From Cylicocyclus nassatus (lineage: Eukaryota > Nematoda > Chromadorea > Rhabditida > Strongylidae): DNA of 64,000 nt. The stretch covers positions 45,257,585 to 45,321,584 of the forward strand of contig CATQJL010000316.1 in NCBI GenBank assembly GCA_958299035.1, given 5' to 3'. This document shows positions 13,608 through 25,860 of the stretch, one piece after another. The notes under the pieces are model-generated. The model saw only the letters and a program-made list of their open reading frames with translations, was not told the DNA's origin and ran no database searches. Position 1 is the stretch's first letter. The number at the start of each line of letters is the position of its first letter. The translations under genes and the position numbers were made by a program.

Positions 13608-14309
13608 TTAGGTTCGTGCAAAAGTTCTTTCCCACCAAATTCAAAAATTCATAATTTGTTGAATTCTCAACGAATCTGCAAGACCTAAATTTTGTATAAG
13701 AGAAGAACTAATGCTTTTTGCAAATGTACTTGAAGTGATCGTTAATGTGTACAAATGAAGGAGATAGAAGCTGAAAACCGAAATCACTCAAAATTTGAAT
13801 TTTTCGTGTAGGGTCATAAAAAATCGGAAGCTTGCAACAAAAATCGGAGCAGTCAGTAATGTAGGTTATTTCACCAGCTCTTTCTAACAGTGTAAAGTTC
13901 GCGCCGATTGAGCGCCTCTGTGAAAAGTTATAAATTTCCTAAATGCCAAAATAAATTAAATTCGCCCTTTTGTATTGCTTGCTCGAAAATCATAACTTTT
14001 TATAGAGGCGCTCAATCGGCGCGAACTTTACACTGTTAGAAAGAGCTGGTGAAATAACCTACATTACTGACTGCTCCGATTTTTGTTGCAAGTTTCCGAT
14101 TTTTTATGACCCTACACGAAAAATTCAAATCTTGAGTGATTTTGGTTTTCAGCTTCTATCTCCTTCGTTTGTACACATTAACGAATAGTTCAGGTACATG
14201 TGCAAAGAGCATCTCTCTTATGCAAAATTTTGCTTGTACGAATTCGTTGAGAATTTGAAGAGTTATGGATTCTTGAAAATGGTGCGAACGAACTTTCGGG
14301 ACAACCTAA
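13608..14309. mobile_element. Mariner-type foldback element, TA target duplication
   Basis: It starts TTAGGTTCGTGCAAAAGTTC and ends with ...CGAACTTTCGGGACAACCTAA, with TA on both sides (13606-13607, 14310-14311). The arms pair nearly end to end, including the block AAAAATCGGAGCAGTCAGTA and GCGCCGATTGAGCGCCTCT. The inner region is related to 33206-33913. No transposase is present. Confidence 0.8.
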
Positions 14310-14605
14310 TATATTGTGGATGTTTTCCAACCAGATTTGTAACCTTTCAATGCAGTGTTGGATGTCCAGAGTTTTAACCAAATGGAAACAAAGAGTTGTT
14401 GCATTTGCGGCAAACTTATTTCGCATTTCAGAAAGCCGATCAACCTAGCTTTATGAAGCTCTTAATACGAAGTCTTCGTTGTAATGCATTTAAATGAGAG
14501 TTAAAAGTTGAGGCTATTGACAGTTTTGCCGTTGCTTACTGTTTGCATAAAGGCTGTTAACAGCCCTCAAACCAGTCAAAAGTACGCACTTCTTAAACTG
14601 AATAG

Positions 14606-15100
14606 GTGAAGATAGATCGCGTCGTGATGATTTATTATGATGACATGCGCTGCAGTCGAAATCCGGAGCGAGAGAAGGGAGAACATTATAGTGTTTGTAT
14701 AACATTTCTTTCTTGCTTGTTCATAGCCTTAACTGATAAGCAGTGCAGAATTTCATTCACGGGGCTCGACTATTGTATTATCGGCTCTCCAAAAGTATGG
14801 CGCGGATTGCCAACGTTTGATACGTACGCGTGGCTGTTTTTGTTAGCTGAAGAGTACGAAAAGCAAGGTTTTGTCATAGAGTTTCTACAAGTTTCCGACA
14901 GTCATATGTCTACAAATGCAGTACCCGTTATACTTCTGGGAATCGCCTACTCGAAGACTACCAATTTGTTGCTCTCTATTTCATGCGTTGAATCACATAT
15001 TACCCAGCCCGAAAGAGTCGATGATGACCTAGCCACCGTCTTCGTCAAACTCATGTCTGCCTCTATCATCGCTTCCGACTACTGCTTTATATTGTCTTAA
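14606..15100 (+). CDS. Unrecognised coding exon(s)
   Basis: An open frame of 164 codons ends with TAA at 15098-15100. It may contain a 36-nt intron (14691-14726: gtgttt...ttcatag), which keeps the frame whether spliced or not. The protein has mixed composition typical of real coding sequence (SPKVWRGLPTFDTYAWLFLL, EEYEKQGFVIEFLQVSDSHM, PERVDDDLATVFVKLMSASI). I see no signal peptide at the apparent start (MKIDRVVMIYY) and do not recognise a family. The true 5' end is unknown: a possible exon end followed by gtgaag at about 14605 suggests that the ATG shown may not be the start. Confidence 0.4.
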   Translation: MKIDRVVMIYYDDMRCSRNPEREKGEHYSVCITFLSCLFIALTDKQCRISFTGLDYCIIGSPKVWRGLPTFDTYAWLFLLAEEYEKQGFVIEFLQVSDSHMSTNAVPVILLGIAYSKTTNLLLSISCVESHITQPERVDDDLATVFVKLMSASIIASDYCFILS

Positions 15101-15229
15101 ATGCCCAGTCTGAGTACTGTGGTCCTTCATTTGACGCCGCATACCACTCGTACTGGGGACAGTCGTTCGGTAATGGAGCCCGCTAAGTCGGAGAAAGCCA
15201 CCGGAGTCAAGCCTGAGATGTGGCACCAG

Positions 15230-15500
15230 AGAGCCTGAGGTGCGCCACACCCGAGGGAGTACTCAGACGATCGCTGGAGGCAAGCGGTCCGCAAACTCGC
15301 GCTTTTCTGCAGGCGGTCAGCAGAAAATTGGGGCGTGGCCAAACCTCCAGCGGGCGGCACTTCCTTTGCTGTCGCATATTTTGCCAGCGGGCAGCAATAC
15401 AGCATTTTGTGCAAGCGCTCGGCAAATAACTTTTTTCAGCGAGCGCTGGCCAAACTTTCAGCAAGCGCTCGAACTCTTTAAAGCAGTTTCGGAAGTAGGC
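15230..15500. repeat. GC-rich degenerate tandem-like repeat
   Basis: Loosely repeated motifs CAGCGGGC, GCAAGCGCTCG and GGCCAAAC recur at roughly 45-bp spacing. Frames on both strands stay open, which reflects base composition rather than coding. Confidence 0.45.
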
Positions 15501-15562
15501 CGAGCAAAGGTAAGACTCTGTATCGCAGAGGTGTCATCGTCGGTTTAATTACTCAAGTTTGA

Positions 15563-15667
15563 GGTACTTTCTCTCAGCGGAAAGTACCTGAGGGCTGTGC
15601 GGTCCTTCGTAAGGGACCGTGCGGCCGTCAATAATTTTGCGTACTCTCGCGGAAAGTCCGCAAGAGT
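15563..15667. repeat. Three consecutive short hairpins
   Basis: Hairpin 1: GGTACTTTC (15563-15571) with GAAAGTACC (15580-15588). Hairpin 2: CGGTCC (15600-15605) with GGACCG (15614-15619). Hairpin 3: ACTCT-c-GCGGA (15643-15653) with TCCGC-a-AGAGT (15657-15667), loop AAG. The role is unknown. Confidence 0.75.
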
Positions 15668-15829
15668 GCGGCCAATGCGCCGCAACTAATCTATAGGAAA
15701 ACCGCGATAGTTCTACGGGCATTAGTCTGAAAATTGGTCAAGATTCCTCCAAATTTCTGCAAGCGGGCCGCAACAAATCAGCGAACTATTTTTCCTGTGC
15801 CCGCTTGCTCAAAATTCGCATGGCCGCCT

Positions 15830-16990
15830 GCCCCCCACGATTATCTGAGTATTGAGAGGTCAGAGGAGAGAGGGGTCGTAGCCGAGGTGGAGGGAAAAAC
15901 AAGCTGTGATGGCTGATTTGAGTAAAGGAGAGAGGGATGGACAAAGCCACATGCTGGATTTGACTGAATGAGTAAACACTATACTGAATGAATCTGAAAT
16001 CTGAGCAGCATGCTTTAACCCCGCCTGCGAGAACGAGCACATTGATATTGACTGCCAACGTTTACCTACCATAAGCATAACCGAGACTTTACGCAGAATG
16101 AGTACCTTTGCGTATTCCGAATATGAACTAACAAAGAAAGGATACTTGATCGAAGTGGCGTAACCATAGGAAATGTACAATGTTTTATAGGGCATGGAAC
16201 GCTGATTCCGAATCTGCTTTCATTGTCTGCAAAGCGCTTCTGAGAGAGAAGTTTTGGAAATTTTTTGACGCAAAAATTTTAACGCGCTGCTACAATAAAA
16301 ACAACAAAACTGTAGTTTGTAAGCTCAGATGGGGCCATAATAACTGCAAGGGCACTTTGTGCAGCTAATATCTTCAATCCGATAAGTTCATGTTAGTGCT
16401 ATTCCTTTTCAATCGCGAGAAAGACCTCAACACTTGTTTTTACTTTAGCCAAACCTCGAATTATTTTCTCAAAAAATTCTCAAACTTCTGTCCCAAAACT
16501 TGCAGATATCGGAAGCAAATTTGGACGCAGCAATTCCTGCTTTGTAAGGCAGTATACACCTCATAAAGCAACTGCGCTTCGGCCGAGTATCTTTTCCTTG
16601 TAAGTTGTGGGCACTAAGGTTAATCTAAGGTTTGCAGATATTAGGCTACCTGGGTGATATGGTCTTTCCAACCATAATGAACTCTGCTTCGAAAATGCAT
16701 GGAGCCACTTTTCTACCCAAAACAAAGCACTACTTCTCTTTGGACTAGTGTTAGAAATTCACACTAGATAACCCAAAACATTGACATGATCCAACCAGAA
16801 ATGAGATTTTTCAATGAAAGAATTTTGAGCCATGACACCAAAAATGAGCCACTTAGGCTGTAGCAGCATGACAGGCCCTCTCCACACAAAATTTAGAAGG
16901 AAAGATTTTCTTTGACATACGAAAGCTGTACAGGTATGGACGGGTAGAGAGAAAGAGTGAAAGCTTAGTTTAAGGTGCGAGACCTTTCTT
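15830..16990. other. No gene seen; scattered repeat motif
   Basis: 16195-16260 carries the foldback core motif (gctgattccgaatctgcttt...). Otherwise the sequence is AT-rich with nothing recognised. Confidence 0.4.
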
Positions 16991-18650
16991 CTGAAAAATG
17001 AAAGCAGTTTGTAGACTCGGAGTAAATAATCACAGGGCTTTAAAATGCCAAATGTAGGAAACTGCGGCCACTTCGTCGGATCATTTGGGCAAAGAGATAA
17101 GCGGGAAAAGAGATAAGCGCCAATGAAGTCTGAGTCTTACTTAGGGAATTATGAAAAAGGAATATAAGCACCTTGGCTGGAAAATCCTAGGAAAGCGGAT
17201 TTTGGCGCTTTGACAGGGGTACACTGAGGGAGGCAGGCAGGGAGAGACAAAAGGGCACTACGTAAACTAGGGGCACTCCTAGGTACAAAAACCTTAGCAG
17301 AAAAATCTCTAAAGCTGTAAAATGCAAAATTTGAGAGAAGTAAGGACCTGTGATTGGACAAGCTTAAGAAAGGAGAGGGAATGGACACAGTGGGTTTAAT
17401 GCCTCTTACTCAGGAAGGGACGAGAAACCTTGAGCATCGTGGCCATGAAAGGATCTGCGGGATGGATTCTGGTGCTTTCGCATGTATTGACTACATCATT
17501 TGAGCAGGGAGAGGAACTGGGTACAGTGGAACTCGGCGCTTTAATTTGAGAAACTTTAGAGAAGGTAATTCGGGTGCTCTGGCCAAGAGGAAATCCACGA
17601 AGAAGAGACTGGGCTCCAACACGAACTCTGAGGGTCTAAAATGGCGAGAAAGTGTTGGGGTTGACAGGACACTTAGGGCCGCATGCACTAACCTCCCCGC
17701 TGGGGAGGGGATCGCAGCTTAGAAGAAAGCTTTATATTTCGAAACTCCAGATACCTGGATTTCACGTTGTGTACCTATCCGTAAGTATTCCTACTACTCT
17801 TCACTATGAACATGTTGAAGAGGAGCGAGAAGCTGCATGAACCGCATTTTCCAGCTTTTGTATGATCCCTGATGATCCCCGGCGCTTTTCTTTAAAATCT
17901 TTTTCTCTCTCCGAAGTTAACGAAAACTTTCCAAAGCTGTACTGAACATCTAACAAAACAATGCTAAGCATGTTGCTGATGAGAACAAATGAGTTTTCGA
18001 AAAGTCGAATTTTTCGGTAAACCTCAAATTTCGACCTGTGGATCATCGAAAATTTCATGACTTCAAAGCATCATTTGTTCTTATCACGAACATGCTTAAC
18101 ACTGTCGGGTTGGATAATCTGCACAACTTTGGAGGTTTTCCGTTAACTTCGGAGAAAGAAAAATGACTTTAAAGAAAAGCGCCGGGGATCATCAGGGATC
18201 ATACAAAAGCTGGAAAATGCGGTTCGTACAGCTTCTCGCTCCTCTTCAACATGTCCATAGTGAAGGGTAATAAGAATACTTACGGACAGGTACACAACGT
18301 GAAATCCAGGTATCTGGAGTTTCGAAATATAAAACTTTCTTTTAAGTTACGATCCCCTCCCGCGGGGATGTTAGTGCATGCGGCCCTTAGGAGAGATTCT
18401 GGGCTGGGTAGGGGGGGGGGGGGGAAGGAGGGAAGCGGTGAAAGAGGAAATTTGGGCACTTTGGCCATAAAAAGATTCCGTCGACTACCAGCTTCAAATA
18501 GGAAGAAGAAAAGGCACCGTGGAACTCGGCGCTCTCATTTGAAGGGTTCCGAAGGAGGAAAATACGGCTGCTTTGGCCAGGAGAAAACCCACGGAGAAGA
18601 GTCTGGGCTCTAACAGGTAGATAGTAAAATGGTGAGAATTTGTTGAAACG
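16990..18650. repeat. Directly repeated units of the large palindrome family
   Basis: 17400-17670 and 18440-18670 are related units that share blocks such as GTGGAACTCGGCGCT and TGGGCTCTAACAGG or TGGGCTCCAACACG. Between them is the inverted repeat 17674-18388. The same unit is found again on both arms of 18652-21370. The mark of the unit is TTTGGGCACTTTGGCCATAA (18449) and its variants. Confidence 0.6.
17674..18388. repeat. Inverted repeat, arms about 330 bp
   Basis: TTAGGGCCGCATGCACTAAC at the left pairs with TTAGTGCATGCGGCCCTTAG at the right. Further paired blocks are CCAGATACCTGGATTTCACG and AGCTTCTCGCTCCTCTTCAA. The centre lies near 18030. Confidence 0.85.
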
Positions 18651-18651
18651 C

Positions 18652-21370
18652 GACAGGACCTTTGGGAGAGAATTCTGGGGAGGGGGGTAAGGGAAGGGGT
18701 GGAAGAGGCTTTGGGCACTGGCCGTAAAAAGATTCGCTTGACTACCGCTTTGAACGGGTGAAGAATGGGCACCATAGAACCCGCCTCTTTAAAAAAGATT
18801 CAAAGAAGGAACCGGGTACTTACCAGGGAACTCAAGGAAAACAGAGTCTGAGGCTCCGAAAGGAACTCTGAGCTAGTAAGATAGAAAGGAAGAGTTGGAA
18901 CTTAAGGGCGCGGCTCGGCAAACCGAACATCTCGATATTTTTATATGGAAGATTGCTTACTCCCCAAACATGAGAACAAAGCAGGTCCGAGCGCACAGCA
19001 TGCTGCCCTTGCCGAAATTGCCCCTAAACCCGTGCGCGCAAGCTATTCTTTCACGCATTCGAACGAGCTATATCCCCCGTACTGACGACATGTCGCAGTG
19101 CTATAAACATGAGGGTCCCACAACGACTCTACGTCTCTAGCCATGGCGGGAGGACTTCCATTCGTCCAAATTTAAAGTGATAGGCCTTGGAAAAATTTTC
19201 GGTTTGCCGGTTTTCGCCATTTTCGCGCTTCAGGGTGAATTCTCGGAATCAGCGCGTCAAAATAACTCAGGTAAGCGAAACTACAGATCGAGAATCTGCC
19301 AAGCCACTGCCTTCAACAGGGCACTCAAGAGAGAAGGAGAAGCGATAAGAGAGAAACTGTGGGCACTCTGGCCATAAAAAGAATTGGTCGATCACCAGCT
19401 TGGGAAGGGGGCAAACGGGGCACTTGGGAACTGCCTCATTTGATGAAGTTTCATATAGTAACAAGGAACTCTGGTAGTAAAATGGCAAGTACTTGGGAGA
19501 GGATCGGGGGGGGGGGGAGGCAAGGGTTGAAGGCAGTGTTTGGGCAAGAAATCGACTTGAGATTTTGACCTTACCTGGGTCTGTTCGCTGTGTTGAATTC
19601 GAAAGTCTACACGTGAGAGCGCGAAAACGGTGAAAAGGGCTCTAACGTGGGAAGGATATCAGCAGGTGGACGAGGTCTTTCACTTTTTGAAGTCACTCTC
19701 TCAGCTTCAGCGATCTTCCCGGTTCCGATTTCAAGTCACGCTTGGAACTTTGGGCACTCCGGCCGAATCTTTTTATGGCCGGAGTGCCCAAAGTTTTTCT
19801 ATCACCCCTCTCCCTTCCGGAATTCTCTCCTATATGCCCTGTCAAGTCCCAACTTTTTCGCGCTAATTCACCAACTCAAAGTTCCCTTATGGCCCAGACT
19901 CCCCTCCCTAGGTTTCCTAACCAAAGTACCAGGAAAACCTTTCTCCACAAATTTCTCAAATGAGAGTGCTGAGTCCCATGGTGCCCCTTCTCTCTCCTGG
20001 CCAAGATGGTAATAAACCAAATTTCCTTATGGCCAAAGTGCCCTTCCCACCCATTCCTTAAGCAATGCCCAGACAAAAAGTCCATTTTGAGATTTTGTGC
20101 TTACCTGACCTACTCGCTATGCTAAATCCGAAAACACTGGGTGCGAAAACAGCGAAATGGGCTTTAATGCAGAACGGAATACAGTAGGTGGGCGAGGCCC
20201 TCTACTCTGTGAAGTAGCTCTCCCAACTTCGAGAGCCCCCTAGCCGCCCTAACATCGCTATCGGCCAAGTTCCAAGCGTGACTTGAAATCGGAATCGGGA
20301 AGATCGTAAAGCTGAGAGAGTGACTTTAAAAAGTGAAAGGCCTCGTCCACCTGCTGATATCCTTCCCACGTTAGAGCCCTTTTCACCGTTTTCGCGTTCT
20401 CACGTGTAGACTTTCGAATTTAGCACAGCGAATAGGCCCAAGTAAGGTCAAAATCTCAAGTCGATTTCTTGCCCGAGCACTGCCTTTAACCCTCCCCCCC
20501 CCCCGATCCTCTCTTAAGTACTCGCCATTTTACTACCAGGGTTCCTTGTTATTATAAGAAACTTCATCAAATGACGGGTTCCCACCCCCGTTCCCGTTTC
20601 CCTCCTTCCCAAGCTGGTGATCGACCAATTCTTTTTATGGCCAGAGTACACACAGTTTCTCTCTTACCGCTTCTCCTTCTCTCTTAAGTGCCCTGTTGAA
20701 GGCAGTGGCTCGGCAAATTCTCGATCTATAGTTTCGCTTACCTGAGTTATTTCGGCGCGCTGATTCCGAGAATTCATCCTAAAGCGCGAAAATGGCGAAA
20801 ACCGGCAAACCGAAGAATTTCCCAAGGCCTATCATTTTGAATTTGGACGAATGGAAGTCCTCCCGCCATGGCTAGAGACGTAGAGTCGTTTTGGGATCCT
20901 CATGTTATGTTAGTAGCACTGCGACATGCTGTCAGTATGGGGGATATCGCAAGCTCGTTCGAGTGCGTGAAAATATAGCTTGCGCGCAGGGTTTAGGGGC
21001 AATTTCCTAGGCAAGGGTAGCATGCTGTTCGCTCGGACCTGCTTCTTTCTTATGTTTAGAGAGTAAGCAACCTTTCATATAAAAATATCGAGATGTTCGG
21101 TTTTGCCGAGCCACTGCCCTTAAGTCCCAACTCTTCCTTTCTATTTTACTAGCTCAGAGTTCCTTTTGGAGCCCAGACCCTTAGGTTTTCTGGTAAAGTA
21201 TCCGGTTCTTTCTTCAAAACTTCTTAAAAAGGCGGGTTCTATGGTGCCCATTCTTCTCCCCGTCCAAAGCGGTAGTCGACCGAATCTTTTTATGGCCAGG
21301 GTGCCCAAAGCTCCTATTCCACCCTTTTCCTTAACCCCTCCCCCCAGGATTCTCTCCCAAAGGTCCTGTC
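18652..21370. mobile_element. 2.7-kb palindromic repeat
   Basis: GACAGGACCTTTGGGAGAGA at the left end is repeated in reverse at the right end. The arms run from 18652 to about 19745 and from about 20265 to 21370, and pair at many landmarks (AAAATATCGAGATGTTCGG, CCATGGCTAGAGACGTAGAG in reverse, GGTTTGCCGGTTTTCGCC). The central 0.5 kb holds further half units and a compact palindrome at 19748-19798 (TTTGGGCACTCCGGCC... and its reverse). All open frames inside lack a recognisable protein. No transposase is seen, so the element is non-autonomous or is a product of repeated inverted insertion. Confidence 0.8.
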
Positions 21371-21415
21371 GGGTTCCAACCAGAGGTGCGATAGTCAGAG
21401 CCGAGTCTCCGCCTA

Positions 21416-21460
21416 CCTTCACTTTTGAGCTGGTACGGGGTGACCACCTTCACTTTTGAG
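21416..21460 (+). repeat. Paired CCTTCACTTTTGAG motif
   Basis: CCTTCACTTTTGAG occurs at 21416-21429 and 21447-21460. The same kind of pair recurs at 29017-29060 (reverse), 29997-30045, 32278-32320 and 35666-35710, always beside repeat ends. Confidence 0.7.
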
Positions 21461-21510
21461 TTTGAAAAATTTTTTCTGCTGAAGCTTGAGAGAAACAAAA
21501 TAAGCAAAAG

Positions 21511-21835
21511 ATGTGAAGGTATGCGATGTTGCGACTTCGTAAGTTTTGTAGAGTAAGAATTGCTCTATCGGAATATTTGTTAGCTGCACCGATCCATCAA
21601 GATACCGCGGAGATCCAGGCTCTTAAAAAAACAGGTAAAAAACCGCTTTTTGGGCGTCAACAGCTCATAACTTCTTCAGAATTGCATGAATCATGTTGCG
21701 ACTTCATAGGTTGGATTCTCCTTTGCAAGAGCTTTCAGATGATAGATAGTATGTGGGGGATTCAATGTTTCTTGCGGCTCTAACCCGAGATGGAGACTTT
21801 TTACCCCAAAGTCTCCATCATACCTTCGATAGTGC
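21511..21835 (+). repeat. Inverted duplicate of 29110-29450, left copy
   Basis: From about 21518 (GGTATGCGATGTTGCGACTTC) the sequence is nearly identical to the reverse complement of 29110-29450 for about 270 bp, with weaker similarity beyond. Shared blocks are GATCCATCAAGATACCGCGG and GATTCTCCTTTGCAAGAGC. Confidence 0.85.
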
Positions 21836-22801
21836 AGAGACAGGCTCTCAAAAGTGAAGGTTGTTTGAGCCCTCGCCAGCTTTGAAAAGTGATGGGTTGT
21901 TTTTGATGAAGCTCTGTTTGCTGAGCATTTGCAGAAGAGGTGGTTTTTATTCATTCACTTGTCAGAGTCGCAGGTAGCGGTGGAAAGAACAAGTAAGTTG
22001 AAAAATCAGTGGAGCACTTGCTCATGAATCCAAATAATCTGGACCCTTGATGGGGACTGCGTGCATTGCCCAAGTGTTGGCTGCATAAAAATTGTGTGCG
22101 GCGTCGAAAGTGTTCATTCTTTGGCGAAACACTTTCTTTGAAAGCGTTTGCGTGCATTTGTTGGCAGCAATGATGAATGGTTCGTTCTTTGATTCCGTAA
22201 AAACAGTGGCGCTATGAATATGCAATATGTGGCGGCATGCAAACCGCCTTTCACCGAAATATGGCTATACGATATAGAGTGCTGCCATCTTCAACTGCTT
22301 AGATCGTTCTTGTCACGTTGTTTTCCACATTTTCGTGTTGTTCATTTGCGTTTCTAGTTTTATGTTGCTTTAAGCTCTTCTTCTTTTAAGGTAAAACGTG
22401 CGGTTGCACTTTCAAGCATTACTTTTGGTGTTTGGCTGACTATCTATAGTAAAGGAGCCTTCGAGTGTATGCCTTTTGGTTGTCTAGTGTAAAACGGATT
22501 TTCGATTGTGTCGCCTCGTAAAAGCGCCAACTGCCTTTCTGTCCACTGGTCAGTACCATCATTTGGGGCGTTTAATCTGGGGAAGATGTCTAAACTTATT
22601 CTTTACATCGTATATTGCTCAGTTCAAAAAAAAATCAGCAACACGAGATACTACTAGAGAAACTACGCACACATGACTTTTAATGACTACCGTTTTTATC
22701 ACTTTATGTAATCCACCTGAGGTGACTGATGGCTATTTTCTGTTTCAGAAAAAAATGCCAGTCGACAACAGGAGATTCCATGAGGAAAATTTTTGGCGTA
22801 G

Positions 22802-24282
22802 ATGTGTAAAACAACATGTATTCTTCTAATGGTCGGAGGAAGCTTGATGTTAATGGCAAACAAATATCGTCGTCATACGCATCCAATGCCAAACGTGTGT
22901 AAACCGTATTTTTCCGAAATCTCCACGCTTTATTTCGGCACCAACTCGCAAGACCATGATGACGAACTCGATGAATTCGTAGAGATAGCTCTCCCGCGGG
23001 AGCATTGCAAGGATAAAGAAATGAGTATACATAAGTTTAACCTTATGATCATTGACACAAGACCAAGAACATCGGAGCGACCCGCACTATTGTTTTTCGC
23101 TTCTCTATATCATAAACGCATGAGGAAGGATACAAGCTTTTTCGTCATTGGAAACCAGACTGACGCATCCAAAGAATTACATCCGCCTTTTGATATGATA
23201 TATGGGGAGACCACCCAAGACAGTTCAGCACAAGGTATCTCCTTTCGGGCTCTACACAGAACACGCGGTATAGCGCCGGTGCCTTCCGAGGAAGAAAACT
23301 CGCACTACCCAGTAGTGTTTCTCATATACGAGAGGTGCACTACCAGTACTGTTTGCAAGGAAATAAAGGAAGGTATGAGCGAATGCTCTTACTTGCAGCA
23401 GCATTCCGCAAGAAAGATGGAGAGGAAAAGGGGGGACTACATTGCGTATGTGACCAATATGCAATTGGTTGATTTGATATTTGAGCACCTAGTTGACGTG
23501 GTGGTTGTGAGCAGGAATTTGTCGATTACAAGAGCTACACCAACAGCTCACGAAAGCTGAACGACCACAATATCAAATTGAATATGATAGCCATTTCTGT
23601 ACAAGAGACAACAAGAGATATTGTAAAAGGAGCATCGCTATCGTTTTGCCCTCCAAGACATGACGAACTGGATTATCGGGCTACTCACACGTCGAGTTTC
23701 TGGAAGCTAAGCGAACACACACCTGGACTTGAGAACAAATGTGAATCACAGTACTTACGCAGATTCGATGAAGACGTTGAATACAATTCTCAGTTGGCAG
23801 TTTATCGTTACCCAGAAGGACAGCAGCCGCGAGTAATCAAAACCGAAGACCGCCCCTCGACGCGCACAAGATCGGAAGATTTCGATGCTCCTACCAATGA
23901 ACAGACGCTCTTGCAGGTTGAAAAATGCGTGGAAGGTGAATTACAGCAAGCACAGCAGTGCGAAGCTGTATTACAAAAACCGCCGTTCACACATGCAGAT
24001 CTTCAGTCGATGGCCACAAAGGTCAATTACCTCTACCAAGAAGCCTTAAGTAGGGAAAAAGTAAACCACGAAGTAGCGCTCAAGAATGCTCGTGATGCAA
24101 TGGAACGTTATGAGGAGAGCACAAGGAAAAATGCTTTTCGCCGGGAAATGAGACTCATCTTAGACACGGGCGATTTCGATAGTGATACGATGAAGGAAGT
24201 TCCAAAATTAGCGAGCAAGGAATTCTCATATTACATGCCAGTTTTTGGGCAAGGATGGCGTCACCAAAAAAGGGGGTGTTAG
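22802..24282 (+). pseudogene. Unrecognised coding remnants upstream of the hAT transposase
   Basis: Two long open frames (22802-23560, 252 codons, and 23578-24282, 234 codons) are joined by a stretch around 23515-23660 that reads best in a third frame (LQELHQQLTKAERPQYQIEY...). This looks like one decayed protein with frameshifts. The second part has a Gln/Glu-rich, probably coiled-coil region (about residues 110-200: ELQQAQQCEAVL, MERYEESTRKNAF). The first part (RPRTSERPALLFFASLYHKR...) matches nothing I know. Its position just before the zinc-finger segment of the hAT transposase suggests that it is either an accessory ORF of that element or a 5' extension of the transposase; a host gene is also possible. 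Confidence 0.4.
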
Positions 24283-25860
24283 TATTCGTTGTGAGCCTTG
24301 CTTTGGGGCACTGAAGGAACGACCTGATGTGGCAAAGTCCCCTTTAGCAAAAGAAGAAGGAATCCCTATCAAAAAGGATGTAATCAAGACTTTGAGGAAT
24401 CACCACGAGGGTACACGACACACATAAATGCGGTGAAATCATATGAACAAAAGATAGAAAAAAGGATATCTGATTATCTGGCCACTGTGGACACGTCGCC
24501 CAACGATCCTTTGTCAGCTACTGCAAGGCTTTTTTCACTTGCCTACGCAGCTGTAAAAATGTACCTTCCACCATTCAAATTTCCCGATCTGTGCCAAGCC
24601 GTGAAAGGTCTCGGAGTAGAACTTGGAACAAAACACTTGACGCAAGACGGATATGTAAATATGGCAAGAGTGATAAGTGAAGACATGAAAGGACGACTAA
24701 TAAGATACATACAAAAGAATCAGTCTCCATTTTCACTTCTCATTGACGGATCCACTGATATTGGCGGAAAGCAGATATTACTAGTTTTCATACGATTCCC
24801 TGACGCTGTAAGTCTGGCTCCGAATACTCAATTACTCGAGGCTATAGAGATAAATGAAGCTGAAACCGGATTAAATCTATTTAATGCCGTTCATGATATT
24901 TTCGCTAGAAATCACTTTATCAAGGAACTGCTTTGGAACTTGATAGCTGTCGCAACTGATGGAGCAAAAAACATGATCGCTGAAGGAGGTTTACAAGGTA
25001 GACTCAATGCAAACATCTCTCAGTCACGGAAAAATGACTTGATGATATACGGGGCAACAAATGAGGAGCTATCGAAGGTTTCAGAGAAGCCAATCGTGTG
25101 GATACATTGTCTTGCGCACAAAGTTGAGTTAGCTCTTGCCGAAGCATTGAAAGGAGAAGAAACTTCTCAGTCACACAAATGGCGTATTTTTGCCACTAAT
25201 TTTCTCAACAAACTTTACTCATTTTTTGGGTCAGTTGCTACGAAAAGACGAAGAAAATTAGAAAGAGCGTGCAGATCATTAGAAAACTGCAGATTACTAA
25301 AATTGAAAGAAATCATAGAAATACGTTGGGCATCTTCAGAAAAAGGTAGGCATATTGCCCTTTCAAACTTCAAAAGAGCTGTCAAGATAACTTTTCAGAT
25401 GCTATTCACAACTTCTTAAAAATGTACAAATCTTTGTGGCTTGCACTGCATGACATATCGCAAAGTCATGATGAGTTTGACAAACAAACAAGAACCAGGG
25501 CAGCTGCATTTCTTTCTGTATTGAAATCCATAAAAATGTACAGATATCTGTTGTTCCAATTGGACCTACTTAGTATTATCGGTGACTTATCTAAAAAAGC
25601 GCAGGTAGTACATTTGCAAGAAATCTCTTATTCAGATCATCTTGATCACGTATTCAGGACCAGTCTTCGACAATATGGGCTACGGAAACCGAAGTTTCTA
25701 AAACCACATCTGTACTGAACAATTTCGCTGACAAACCGTGGGAGTCACAAGTTTCATCGGACTTTCAAAACATTGTGTTGTGCAAGTTGGCGCTCGGCGG
25801 GAGAGGCTTTCATTTTAATGCCCGCGACGATGAAAAATGCAGAAACTGATGAGGTATTTT
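24245..25860 (+). pseudogene. hAT-type transposase, N-terminal part (zinc finger and DUF4371-like core), frameshifted
   Basis: A zinc-finger segment comes first (24245-24427: IRCEPCFGALKERPDVAKSP ... NHHEGTRH, a CxxC...H..H pattern). It is followed after a frameshift at about 24422 by a 328-codon frame (24433-25419). That frame holds family marks of hAT transposases with a DUF4371-type domain: SLLIDGSTDIGG, TDGAKNMIAE and WIHCLAHKVELALA. A second shift at about 25395 leads to 25422-25718 (DKQTRTRAAAFLSVLKSI) and a third frame to about 25858 (WESQVSSDFQNIVLCKLAL). With at least three frame breaks it cannot make transposase. The C-terminal dimerisation part is missing here but is found at 34239-35492. 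Confidence 0.75.

Noticed and set aside
18251..21422. ORFs of 80-120 codons in the large palindrome
   Set aside because: Related ORFs recur wherever the repeat unit occurs, in several frames and on both strands.
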